From assembly GCA_902629955.1 (NCBI GenBank), contig CACOSS010000006.1, positions 1 to 45,949 of the forward strand: a stretch of 45,949 nt of DNA. The letters run 5' to 3'. This DNA is from an uncultured Pelagibacteraceae bacterium (GTDB lineage: Bacteria; Pseudomonadota; Alphaproteobacteria; Pelagibacterales; Pelagibacteraceae). Shown here piece after piece: positions 33,261 through 41,610 of the stretch. The position numbers were made by a program, and so were the translations under genes. Numbering within the stretch: position 1 is the stretch's first letter; each line of letters starts with the position of its first letter. The notes beneath the pieces were generated by a model. The model ran no database searches and was not told where the DNA came from. It was given only the letters and a program-made list of their open reading frames with translations.

Positions 33261-34424
33261 ATGAAATTAGCAAAAAGTTTAGAAAGATTGGGAACCGAAA
33301 CAGCATTTAGCGTTCTCGCTGAGGCTAAAAAGTTAGAAGCACAAGGTAAACCTATGATTCACTTAGGGTTAGGTCAACCAGATTTTAAAACTCCAAAACA
33401 TGTTGTTGATGCCGCAAAGAAAGCATTAGACGATGGTCATCATGGCTACGTGATGTCAAATGGTATTCCTGAGTGCAGACAAGCTGTAACAAGATGGATT
33501 AAAAAAAGATACAATACAGAAGTAAGTCCTGAAAGAATATTAATTATGCCAGGTGGTAAACCTACTATGACATATGCGATTCAATGTTTTGGTGAGCCAG
33601 GTGCAGAAATTATTCACCCAACTCCAGCTTTTCCTATTTATGAGTCAATGATAAATTATACTGGTTCAACTTCAGTGAAGTATGACTTAACTGAAGATAA
33701 AGATTTAAAATTTAGCGCCGAAAAAATTCTTTCTTTGATTACTGAAAAAACAAGATTGTTAATCTTAATAAATCCAAACAATCCAACAGGAAGCTTTGTT
33801 GAAAAAAAAGAAATAGATAAATTAGCTGAGGGATTAAAAAAACATCCTCATGTTACTATTTTAAGTGATGAGATTTATAGTAGACAAATATTTGATGATA
33901 AGGAAATGCCATCGTTCTTTAATTATCCGGATTTAAGGGACAGATTAATAGTTCTCGAAGGTTGGAGCAAGGCATACTCAATGACTGGCTGGAGATTAGG
34001 TTGGAGCTTTTGGCCTGAACATTTAGTTGAGCATGTAAATAAATTGTTAATTAATAGTGTATCATGTGTTAACGCGGCTGCTCAGTTTGCAGGCATAGCA
34101 GCACTTGATGGACCAGATGACTCAATCCATGAAATGATGGAGAAATTTACAGCGAGAAGAAAACTAATTTATGAGGGTTTAAATAGTTTACCAGGTGTTG
34201 AATGTAGTTTGCCAGGTGGTGCTTTTTATGCATTCCCTAAAGTTATAGGAACAGGAATGAATGGAGCTGAATTTTGCAAAAAGGCTATGCATGAGGCTGG
34301 AGTTGCCATTGTGCCAGGAACTGCATTTGGACATAGTTGTAATGATTATGTCAGATTTAGTTTTGCAGCATCAAAAGATAATATTTCTCAAGCCCTTGAA
34401 AATGTTAAAAAAATGTTAGGATAA
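33261..34424 (+). CDS. Class I PLP-dependent aminotransferase
   Basis: This 387-residue fold-type I enzyme has IHLGLGQPDFKTP at the start, the HHGYVMSNGIPECR region, NPNNPTGSF (Asn of the PLP site), LSDEIYS (Asp and Tyr), EGWSKAYSMTGWRLGW (Schiff-base lysine), and the C-terminal VRFSFAAS arginine that binds the substrate carboxylate. It is close to aspartate/aromatic/alanine-type enzymes of subgroup I. Specificity is not readable. Being between 2-hydroxyacid oxidases and other hydroxyacid enzymes, it may aminate the 2-oxoacids they produce. GGAG precedes the ATG. Confidence 0.93.
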   Translation: MKLAKSLERLGTETAFSVLAEAKKLEAQGKPMIHLGLGQPDFKTPKHVVDAAKKALDDGHHGYVMSNGIPECRQAVTRWIKKRYNTEVSPERILIMPGGKPTMTYAIQCFGEPGAEIIHPTPAFPIYESMINYTGSTSVKYDLTEDKDLKFSAEKILSLITEKTRLLILINPNNPTGSFVEKKEIDKLAEGLKKHPHVTILSDEIYSRQIFDDKEMPSFFNYPDLRDRLIVLEGWSKAYSMTGWRLGWSFWPEHLVEHVNKLLINSVSCVNAAAQFAGIAALDGPDDSIHEMMEKFTARRKLIYEGLNSLPGVECSLPGGAFYAFPKVIGTGMNGAEFCKKAMHEAGVAIVPGTAFGHSCNDYVRFSFAASKDNISQALENVKKMLG

Positions 34425-34459
34425 GTTTATTTTTTAGATAGGCTTGTTATACTATTTTG

Positions 34460-35836
34460 ATGAACAACTCTTCTTTAAAACAAGAACTTACAAGTCTTTT
34501 AAAAGAGCGATTTTCTTTATCTCAATCAACGAGAGCAAATTACGCTAGGGGCGAAGATACGTATGACCCAATCCTTTCACAGGCAGTTGTATTTCCAGAG
34601 ACAAATGAAGAAGTTTCCGGAATTTTAAAACTTTGTAATGATCATAAAGTTCCAGTAGTACCTTTTGGTACAGGAACTTCTTTAGAAGGTAATGTGGTTG
34701 GTAATGATAAAGGAATTACAATTTCTTTAGAAAAAATGGATAAAATTTTAAGTGTTAATGCAGCAGATTTTGATTGTAGAGTTCAAGCAAATGTAACAAG
34801 AGAAAAATTAAATGAATATTTAAGGGAAGATGGAGTTTTTTTTCCTATAGATCCAGGCGCCAATGCTGCAATAGGTGGGATGGCATCGACATCGGCCTCT
34901 GGAACAATGGCTGTAAAATACGGAACAATGAAATCAGTAATTACTGGTTTAACGGTAGTTATGCCAAATGGAGAAATAATTAAAACAGGCACTAGAACAA
35001 AAAAAACTTCTGCTGGGTACAATCTTACAAATTTATTTATCGGATCAGAGGGAACACTTGGGATTATAACTGAAGTTCAGCTTAGATTGTCACCAATACC
35101 AGAAAGCATGATGAGCGCTATATGTCATTTTAATACGTTAGAAGAAGCTGTACATACAGCCCAAGAAACAATCCAGCATGGTGTTCCAATCGCAAGAATT
35201 GAAATGCTTAATAAAGATCAAATGGATATAAGTATTAACTACTCAAAACTTAAAGATATAAAAACTTTACCTACATTATTTTTTGAATTTCATGGAACAG
35301 AGATTTCTAACAAGGAGTCAATTAAAATTGTAGAGGAAATATCAAAGAACAATAATGGTAGTGCTTTTAAATGGGCTGATACTTTAGAGGAAAGAAACCA
35401 TCTTTGGAGAGCAAGATGGGACGTTTACTACTCTGTAAAAGCTTTAGTGGATAATGGAAGAGTATATTCAACTGATGTGTGCGTACCTATATCAAAAATA
35501 ACAGAATGTGTTAAGTTTGCTGAGGAAGAAGTTAAAAAGTTTGGGCTCAGAGCACCAATGGTTGGTCATCTAGGAGATGGAAACTTCCATGTTTTATTTC
35601 CATATAATCCCAAAGATAAAACTATTTATAAAAAAATAAGAGAATTTAGCGATTTATTAATCGATAAAACTTTAGAACTTGAAGGCACAATTACTGGAGA
35701 ACATGGAGTAGGTCTTCATAAAAAAAGTTACTTGTTAAAAGAACATCCAGATAATATACCTGTCATGAAAATTATTAAGAGGAGCTTAGACCCGAATAAT
35801 ATAATGAATCCTGGAAAAATTTTCGATATAAATTAA
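34460..35836 (+). CDS. FAD-linked oxidase, D-lactate dehydrogenase (cytochrome)/GlcD-like
   Basis: This 458-residue flavoprotein has an N-terminal PCMH FAD domain, with VPVVPFGTGTSLEGNV, DPGANAAIGGMASTSASGT and GSEGTLGIITEVQLRL. The C-terminal FAD-oxidase domain has GHLGDGNFHVLF (metal-binding histidines), TGEHGVGLHKKSYL, and the end SLDPNNIMNPGKI. It matches D-lactate / D-2-hydroxyacid dehydrogenases that reduce cytochrome c or quinone. No GlcE or GlcF partner is present, which favours the stand-alone D-lactate-type enzyme over three-part glycolate oxidase. I start at ATG 34460; a TTG just before is in frame. Confidence 0.92.
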   Translation: MNNSSLKQELTSLLKERFSLSQSTRANYARGEDTYDPILSQAVVFPETNEEVSGILKLCNDHKVPVVPFGTGTSLEGNVVGNDKGITISLEKMDKILSVNAADFDCRVQANVTREKLNEYLREDGVFFPIDPGANAAIGGMASTSASGTMAVKYGTMKSVITGLTVVMPNGEIIKTGTRTKKTSAGYNLTNLFIGSEGTLGIITEVQLRLSPIPESMMSAICHFNTLEEAVHTAQETIQHGVPIARIEMLNKDQMDISINYSKLKDIKTLPTLFFEFHGTEISNKESIKIVEEISKNNNGSAFKWADTLEERNHLWRARWDVYYSVKALVDNGRVYSTDVCVPISKITECVKFAEEEVKKFGLRAPMVGHLGDGNFHVLFPYNPKDKTIYKKIREFSDLLIDKTLELEGTITGEHGVGLHKKSYLLKEHPDNIPVMKIIKRSLDPNNIMNPGKIFDIN

Positions 35837-35839
35837 ATT

Positions 35840-36793
35840 ATGAAAAAAATTCTTGTTACACGAAGACTATTAAGATCAAATGAAGATAGAATTAAAGATC
35901 TTTATGACGCAAAACTAAATTTAAACGATGAACTCTACTCACAAGATAAATTAATTGAATTAAGCCATGGATGTGATGGTGTACTATCTGCTTTGACTGA
36001 TAAATTAGATGAAAAAACAATAAATAGACTTCCTGATACCGTTAAAATTTTATCTAATTTTGCTGTAGGATTTGGAAATATAGATTTAGAGGCAGCAAAA
36101 AAAAGAAATATAATTGTTACAAACACGCCAGAAGTTTTGACAGATGCAACAGCTGAAATTGGTGTTCTTTTAATACTTGGAGCATGTAGAAGAGCATCAG
36201 AAGGAATTCAAGGTGCAAGAGACGCAGATTGGAAATGGTCAGCAGACTATCTGATTGGAAAGCAATTAACAGGCGCAAGACTTGGAATTTTAGGCATGGG
36301 AAGAATTGGACAAAAGATAGCCAAAATTGCAAAGTCTTTGGGAATGATTATTCACTATCATAACCGATCTAAACTTAGTTCAGAGAAAGAGAATGGATCA
36401 ATTTATCATGATAATCTTAAAAGTTTAATGGAAGTTTCAGACGTACTCTCAGTTTGTTGTCCAGCATCAAAAGAAACTATTAACTTGATAAACAAAGAGA
36501 CTCTGGAATATTTACCTCAAGGTGCTGTAGTTACTAATGTTGCCAGAGGAGATATTGTCGATGATGATGCTCTTATTGATGCCCTTGATAGAAGAAAAGT
36601 TTATGCAGTTGGTTTAGATGTTTATAAAGGAGAGCCAAATTTAAACCCAGGATATTTAAAACATAAGAGTGCCTTTATTTTACCTCACCTTGGTAGTGCA
36701 ACAAAAGAAACTAGAACAGCTATGGCAAACCTTGCGATAGATAATTTAGAAGAGTTCTTCAAATCAGGAAGCTGTAAAAATAAGGTAAATTAA
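35840..36793 (+). CDS. NAD(P)-dependent D-2-hydroxyacid dehydrogenase (glyoxylate/hydroxypyruvate reductase-like)
   Basis: This 317-residue protein of the GhrB/GyaR group has the NAD loop LGILGMGRIGQKIAKIAKSLG (about 150-170) and the catalytic Arg in VTNVARGDIVDDDAL. It also has Glu in VYKGEPNLNPG and His in LPHLGSATKETRTAMANLA. SNFAVGFGNIDLEAAKKRNI precedes the NAD domain. It reduces 2-oxoacids such as glyoxylate or hydroxypyruvate to D-2-hydroxyacids, the reverse sense of its flavin neighbours. It starts 3 bases after the flavoprotein gene and ends the tightly spaced run from ccmC. A 117-base spacer follows. Confidence 0.93.
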   Translation: MKKILVTRRLLRSNEDRIKDLYDAKLNLNDELYSQDKLIELSHGCDGVLSALTDKLDEKTINRLPDTVKILSNFAVGFGNIDLEAAKKRNIIVTNTPEVLTDATAEIGVLLILGACRRASEGIQGARDADWKWSADYLIGKQLTGARLGILGMGRIGQKIAKIAKSLGMIIHYHNRSKLSSEKENGSIYHDNLKSLMEVSDVLSVCCPASKETINLINKETLEYLPQGAVVTNVARGDIVDDDALIDALDRRKVYAVGLDVYKGEPNLNPGYLKHKSAFILPHLGSATKETRTAMANLAIDNLEEFFKSGSCKNKVN

Positions 36794-36910
36794 AAGTATA
36801 AAATTCTACTAAAAGTTGTAAATAAATTTGAATAGGTCTATTTAGCAAAAGACTCTTAGAACCATTTGTGCTTAAATTATTACAAGTTAATTAACTAAAG
36901 AGGAGAAATA

Positions 36911-38056
36911 ATGATTAAAGAAAAAAAATCATTGAAGGGAAAAACGCCTTCAAGACGTAAGTTCTTTAAAACTGCGGCTATGGCCGGAGCAGCTGCTGTT
37001 GCAATGCCTTATGTTAACTTAGGCGCTGCACAAACTTTAAAAATGCAAGCTGCGTGGCCAAGTGGAGCTAACATCTTTTTTGAAATGGCAGGAGATTACT
37101 GCAAGATGGTAAGCGACATGTCTGGTGGATCTTTAAAAATTGATCTTCAACCAGTTGGAGCAGTTGTTAAGACTAGTGAAATTGGTCAAGCAGTTAGCTC
37201 AGGTGCCGTTGATATGGGTCACTGGGTAACAGCTTACTGGTACGGTAAAAATGCTGCGGCATCTTTATTCGGAACAGGACCTTCATATGGTATGTCATCA
37301 CAAGAAGTAATGGGATGGATGGAATACGGTGGAGGAAGAGCACTTTATGAGGAAACTGTTAAAAAAGTAGGTTTCGACTACACAGGTGTTTTTCATATGC
37401 CTATGCCAGCACAACCATTTGGATGGTTTAAGAAAAATGTAACTAAAGTATCTGATGTTAAAGGTATGAAGTATAGAACAGTTGGTCTTGCTACTAACGT
37501 TCTTACTGCGATGGGAATGGTCGTTAGACAGTTACCAGGTGGTGAAATTCAACCAGCTATGAAAACTGGATTGATTGAAGCTGCTGAGTTTAACAACCCA
37601 ACTTCAGACTCACAGTTTGGTATGCAAGATGTTTCTAAGCACTATCACTTAGGAAGTTTCCACCAATCTCAAGAGATGTTTGAAATACCTATCAACAATA
37701 AAACATTTAACGGTCTGTCTCCAGCTAACCAAGCAATATTAAAAAATGCTGCTTACGCTGCAAATACAGATAACTATTTCAAAGCATTAGTTAGATATTC
37801 AGCTGATTTATCTAAATTAATGAATGAACATAAAGTTAATGTTTACCAAACGTCTGATGCGATTTTAGCTCAACAATTAAAAGGTTGGGATAAAGTTATC
37901 GGTGATTTCAATAAGAAAGATCCTTTCTTTAAGAAAATCGTTGATTCTCAAAAAGCATACGCTAAGAGAGTAATGAAGTACTTGCTGATGAACCAGCCTA
38001 ATTACAAATTAGCATATGAAAATGAGTTCGGACCTATTGCGAAAGTTAAGATATAA
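36911..38056 (+). CDS. TRAP transporter solute-binding protein (DctP family), Tat-exported
   Basis: This 381-residue periplasmic protein has a twin-arginine signal: SRRKFFK at residues 14-20, then a hydrophobic AAMAGAAAVAM and cleavage near residue 40. The mature part has LKMQAAWPSGANIFFEMAGDYC, then GAVDMGHWVTAYWYGK, MPMPAQPFGWF, GMKYRTVGLATNVL (the Arg that clamps the ligand carboxylate), and IQPAMKTGLIEAAEFNNP. This resembles the TakP-type branch that binds 2-oxoacids; the mannitol/chloroaromatic label sometimes given to such proteins is not informative. It has a strong AGAGGAG ribosome site. Better codon regularity than its neighbours suggests high expression (inference). Confidence 0.94.
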   Translation: MIKEKKSLKGKTPSRRKFFKTAAMAGAAAVAMPYVNLGAAQTLKMQAAWPSGANIFFEMAGDYCKMVSDMSGGSLKIDLQPVGAVVKTSEIGQAVSSGAVDMGHWVTAYWYGKNAAASLFGTGPSYGMSSQEVMGWMEYGGGRALYEETVKKVGFDYTGVFHMPMPAQPFGWFKKNVTKVSDVKGMKYRTVGLATNVLTAMGMVVRQLPGGEIQPAMKTGLIEAAEFNNPTSDSQFGMQDVSKHYHLGSFHQSQEMFEIPINNKTFNGLSPANQAILKNAAYAANTDNYFKALVRYSADLSKLMNEHKVNVYQTSDAILAQQLKGWDKVIGDFNKKDPFFKKIVDSQKAYAKRVMKYLLMNQPNYKLAYENEFGPIAKVKI

Positions 38057-38075
38057 TTATTAACTTAAATATTTA

Positions 38076-38105
38076 AAAAGGGGACCAAGTGGTCCCCTTT
38101 TTTTT
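38076..38105 (+). terminator. Intrinsic terminator between the TRAP binding-protein and permease genes
   Basis: The stem AAAAGGGGACCA / TGGTCCCCTTTT (38076-38087 with 38090-38101) encloses a tiny loop and runs into a tract of eight T (38098-38105). This is the clearest rho-independent terminator in the window. It lies 20 bases past the binding-protein stop and before the permease genes, so it should favour abundant binding-protein mRNA over read-through permease mRNA. Confidence 0.88.
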
Positions 38106-38143
38106 GTTTGCTTTACTAATATAATCTAACATATGGTACGAAA

Positions 38144-38731
38144 ATGAAATCTTTCATAAAATTTGCTGACACACTGAGTGCTTCAATGGGAAAAGCGTTT
38201 TCTTGGTGTATTGTCATTCTTATGGGGGGTACATGCTATGAAGTAATCATGGCATACGCATTTAATAGCCCAACATTATGGAACTTTGATTTTAGTTTAC
38301 AAATGTATGGAGCTATTTTTATGATGGCGGGAGCATACACTCTGTCAACAGAGGCTCACGTAAGAGGTGACGTTATTTATAGATTATTTCCAACAAGAGT
38401 GCAGGGTTGGATTGATCTAATTTTATATTTTATATTTTTCTTTCCTGGAATTTTAGCTTTAGCATTTTATGGTTACGAATATGCTGCTTTAGCCTGGAAG
38501 ATAAAAGAAACAAGCTGGAATAGTCCAGCACAAATACAGATTTATATGGCCAAATCTTTAATACCATTGTCCGGAATATTATTAACAATACAAGGTGTTA
38601 GTGAGGTATGCAGAGCAATAATTTGCATCAGAACTGGTCATTGGCCTGTAAGAGCATCAGCAGACGCTGAAGAAACTGAAAAAGTTTTAATGAGAACTTC
38701 ACAAAAGGACGATCAAGCAGATGTTATTTGA
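38144..38731 (+). CDS. TRAP transporter small permease subunit (DctQ family)
   Basis: This 195-residue protein has four hydrophobic helices with the DctQ pattern. WCIVILMGGTCYEVIMAYAF falls in helix 1, then FSLQMYGAIFMMAGAYTLSTEAHVRGDVIY with the conserved HVRGDV, and SWNSPAQIQIYMAKSLIPLSG later. A hydrophilic tail of about 25 residues follows. It pairs with the large permease, whose ATG begins 11 bases before this gene's stop. Size and motif fit the longer DctQ subgroup accompanying TakP-like binding proteins. Confidence 0.93.
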   Translation: MKSFIKFADTLSASMGKAFSWCIVILMGGTCYEVIMAYAFNSPTLWNFDFSLQMYGAIFMMAGAYTLSTEAHVRGDVIYRLFPTRVQGWIDLILYFIFFFPGILALAFYGYEYAALAWKIKETSWNSPAQIQIYMAKSLIPLSGILLTIQGVSEVCRAIICIRTGHWPVRASADAEETEKVLMRTSQKDDQADVI

Positions 38732-40082
38732 ACTAACAAATCCCGAAATTGCAATTTTAATGATGAGTTTGTTTCTGTTTGCAGTTTTATTAGGTTTTCC
38801 AATTGCATTTACATTGCTAGCTATGGGTGTTGGCTTTGGTTATTATGCTTATTTTGATCCAGCTAGAATGGATCATTTATTTGACAACCGGATATTTTCT
38901 TTATTAGTCTCTAATACCTATACAATAATGGATAATACCGTTTTAACTGCTGTCCCATTATTTTTATTTATGGGGTACTTAGTTGAAAGGGCGGGTATTG
39001 TAGCAAAACTATTCTTTGCAATACGACTAGCATCTCACAGACTTCCTGCTTCAATGGCTGTTGCAGCACTTGTTACATGTGCATTATTTTCGACAGCAAC
39101 TGGAATTATTGGTGCCGTAGTTACACTTATGGGTCTTCTTGCTTGGCCGGCGATGATAAAAGCAGGATACGATAAAAAATTTGCATCGGGCGTAATTTGC
39201 TCCGGTGGATGTTTAGGAATTTTAATTCCACCAAGTATCATGCTTATTGTTTATGCTGTAATAGCTCAGCTATCACCATTAAGGCTTTTTGCTGCAGCTA
39301 TATTTCCAGGATTAATGTTAGCTGGATTGTATATACTTTATGTAATTATAAGAGCTTACTTTAATCCATCTTTAGCTCCAAAACCTGCTGCAGAGGAAAT
39401 ACCTCCACGTTCGGAAATTTTGAAAGAAGTTTTAGTTTCGTTTGTTCCATTATTTTCACTTATTATTTTAGTGCTAGGGACAATACTAGCTGGTTTAGCA
39501 ACACCAGCTGAGGCAGCCGCAGTTGGAGCCTTTGGTGCTTTAGTTCTTTCTTATTTTTATAAGTCTTTAAAATGGAAAAATTTTAAGGAGTCTGTATTTT
39601 TAACTGCAAAAACGAGTGCAATGATCATGTGGTTATTTGTAGGCTCTTGGACTTTTGCATCAGTATTTTCATACTTAGGTGGACATGAAGTATTTGAACA
39701 TTTTTTCAAATCTATGGATATTCAGCCATGGCAATTTTTAGTTATAACTCAAATAATTATTTTTATTTTGGGCTGGCCACTTGAATGGACTGAGATCTTA
39801 ATTATTTTTGTTCCAATCTTTTTACCACTTGTAGAATTTTTTGGTGTAAATCCGTATTTCTTTGCGATGTTAATAGCATTAAATTTACAAACATCCTTTT
39901 TGACACCACCAATGGCCATGTCAGCATACTATTTAAAAGGAGTTCAAAGCAGAAATGTTCAGTTAATGGAAATCTTTAGAGGAATTATGCCTTTCCTTGG
40001 AATTGTAATACTTGCTATGGTTTTAATGTACATTTTTCCAGGAATAGCATTATGGTTACCCGATACTTTATTTGCACAATAA
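38721..40082 (+). CDS. TRAP transporter large permease subunit (DctM family)
   Basis: This 453-residue protein has about 12 hydrophobic segments. It has LLGFPIAFTLLAMGVGFGYY near the N-terminus, VPLFLFMGYLVERAGIVAKLF, and the repeated hairpin elements SGGCLGILIPPSIMLIVYAV and LQTSFLTPPMAMSAYYLKG, which form the two re-entrant, sodium/substrate-coordinating loops of DctM proteins. ATPAEAAAVGAFGALVL is in the central region. It drives sodium-coupled uptake of the acid delivered by the binding protein. The amidase gene starts 7 bases after its stop, so the two are co-transcribed. Confidence 0.96.
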   Translation: MLFELTNPEIAILMMSLFLFAVLLGFPIAFTLLAMGVGFGYYAYFDPARMDHLFDNRIFSLLVSNTYTIMDNTVLTAVPLFLFMGYLVERAGIVAKLFFAIRLASHRLPASMAVAALVTCALFSTATGIIGAVVTLMGLLAWPAMIKAGYDKKFASGVICSGGCLGILIPPSIMLIVYAVIAQLSPLRLFAAAIFPGLMLAGLYILYVIIRAYFNPSLAPKPAAEEIPPRSEILKEVLVSFVPLFSLIILVLGTILAGLATPAEAAAVGAFGALVLSYFYKSLKWKNFKESVFLTAKTSAMIMWLFVGSWTFASVFSYLGGHEVFEHFFKSMDIQPWQFLVITQIIIFILGWPLEWTEILIIFVPIFLPLVEFFGVNPYFFAMLIALNLQTSFLTPPMAMSAYYLKGVQSRNVQLMEIFRGIMPFLGIVILAMVLMYIFPGIALWLPDTLFAQ

Positions 40083-40089
40083 TCTTTAA

Positions 40090-41427
40090 ATGACGAATGT
40101 CTTTTCATTACCGGTGTCTAAAATTGCAGAAAAGATTAAAAAATCTGAAATAACTTGTTTGGAAGTATGTCAAAATTATATTACTCAAATAGAAAAATAT
40201 GAAAAAGACGTAAAAGCGTGGGCATTTTTTGATAAAAAACTTTTGATAGAAAAAGCTGAAGAAGCTGACACATATAGAAAATCTGGAAAACCCATGGGTT
40301 TATTGCATGGTATTCCTGTAGCATTAAAAGATATTATTGGAACTTATGATATGCCAACTGAATGCGGCACTGTATTGAGAAAAGGTAAAACGCAATCTCA
40401 AAATGCTGAAATTATAGATCTTCTTAAATCAGAGGGAGCAATTATAATGGGAAAAACAGCAACATCAGAATTGGCTTATCTTGGTCCGCCAGAAACAAGA
40501 AATCCTCATGACTATTCGAGAACTCCTGGAGGATCTTCAAGCGGGTCGGCAGCTGTTATAGCGACTCATATGGCTCCACTTTCCATCGGGTCTCAAACTG
40601 GAGGATCAGTAATTAGACCAGCATCTTACTGTGGAGTTGTTGGATACAAACCTAGCTATGGATTAATCTCGAGAAATGGGGTTTTGAGAACATCTTACCA
40701 TTTAGATCACATGGGAGTTTTTGGAAAAACTGTAGAGGATGTAGCTTTACTTACCAAAGTTTTAATTAAAAAAGATCAATATGATGAAGCAACAATACAT
40801 TATTCCTCAGAATTTATGGTGGATGAATGTTTAAAGGGACCAATGTTTGAACCTAAGTTTATATTTTATAAAACAGAGAGTTGGAAAAAAATTGATAAAA
40901 AATCTAGAGAGTCTTTTGAGTTTTTTATTAAATCATTTAAAAAAAATATTGAAATATTTGATACTCCCTCATATTTTAAAGATATAGACAAATACCATAG
41001 AGTAATCCACGAAACAGACTTAGCTAATAATTTTCAGATGTACTATAAAAAATCAAAAAATAAACTGTCAAAGGAGATGCAATCTGCAATTAGTAGAGGA
41101 ATGAAGTACTCAGCAAAAGAATATTTAGATGCAGTCGATTTTATGAAAAGAAGTTATGAATCATACAAAGAAGTGTTTGAAGATTATCATGGTATTTTAA
41201 GTCCATGCTCAACGGGAGTCGCAGACAAAGGTTTAAAAAGCACAGGCAGTGCAGATTTTAATCGAGTTTGGTCGTATATGCATACGCCTGCAATTTCTCT
41301 ACCTTTACTTCAAGGGGAAAATAATCTACCTTTAGGAATCCAATTAATTGGTGATAAATATGATGATCATAGATTTCTTGGTGTTGCTAGATGGCTAGAA
41401 CAGAAAAGTAAAAAATATGATGAATAA
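40090..41427 (+). CDS. Amidase signature family enzyme
   Basis: This 445-residue protein has the amidase Ser-cisSer-Lys triad. Lys is in GIPVALKDIIG (about residue 78), and the glycine/serine block TPGGSSSGSAAVIATH falls near 148-163, with GSQTGGSVIRPASYCGVVGYKP following. It hydrolyses an amide to acid and ammonia. It is shorter than GatA (about 485) and no GatB or GatC lies nearby, so a catabolic amidase is more likely than the glutamyl-tRNA amidotransferase subunit. Its place after the TRAP permease suggests the transported compound or a product carries an amide (inference). The stop overlaps the small membrane gene. Confidence 0.9.
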   Translation: MTNVFSLPVSKIAEKIKKSEITCLEVCQNYITQIEKYEKDVKAWAFFDKKLLIEKAEEADTYRKSGKPMGLLHGIPVALKDIIGTYDMPTECGTVLRKGKTQSQNAEIIDLLKSEGAIIMGKTATSELAYLGPPETRNPHDYSRTPGGSSSGSAAVIATHMAPLSIGSQTGGSVIRPASYCGVVGYKPSYGLISRNGVLRTSYHLDHMGVFGKTVEDVALLTKVLIKKDQYDEATIHYSSEFMVDECLKGPMFEPKFIFYKTESWKKIDKKSRESFEFFIKSFKKNIEIFDTPSYFKDIDKYHRVIHETDLANNFQMYYKKSKNKLSKEMQSAISRGMKYSAKEYLDAVDFMKRSYESYKEVFEDYHGILSPCSTGVADKGLKSTGSADFNRVWSYMHTPAISLPLLQGENNLPLGIQLIGDKYDDHRFLGVARWLEQKSKKYDE

Positions 41428-41596
41428 AATTGCAACAATAGTAGGTTTATCTTTTTGTCTATTCTTTTTAATAGGTTTAGCGACAACTCTCACAAGATCA
41501 ATGATGATTGGTTTTTTTGACGTTTTACCAGTCTATATATTTATGGGTATAGCGATTGTAATGATGATATATGAGGCTTTTTTCGATAACAAATAG
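41417..41596 (+). CDS. Small two-helix membrane protein (59 residues)
   Basis: Two adjacent ATGs (41417 and 41420) open a short frame ending at TAG 41594-41596. The start overlaps the amidase stop by 11 bases. The peptide has a hydrophobic helix at about 5-23 (ATIVGLSFCLFFLIGLATTL), a short polar turn (TRSMM), then a second hydrophobic stretch with DVLPVYIFMGIAIVMMIYEA and a DNK tail. Overlap with the preceding gene and codon use like its neighbours support translation. I know no family for it; it could be an accessory of the transporter or simply an orphan. Confidence 0.6.
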   Translation: MMNKIATIVGLSFCLFFLIGLATTLTRSMMIGFFDVLPVYIFMGIAIVMMIYEAFFDNK

Positions 41597-41610
41597 TAAA
41601 ACTATTACTA

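Noticed and set aside
34460..35836. GlcD of three-part glycolate oxidase
   Set aside because: No GlcE or GlcF partner follows. Motifs and length fit the stand-alone D-lactate-type enzyme better, though glycolate use is not excluded.
36794..36910. Riboswitch or terminator in the spacer before the TRAP binding protein
   Set aside because: Only a weak GTCT/AGAC pairing and the ribosome site are visible; there is no stable stem or known riboswitch core.
40090..41427. GatA subunit of the glutamyl-tRNA amidotransferase
   Set aside because: The protein is shorter than GatA, no gatB or gatC is nearby, and the setting is a transporter operon.
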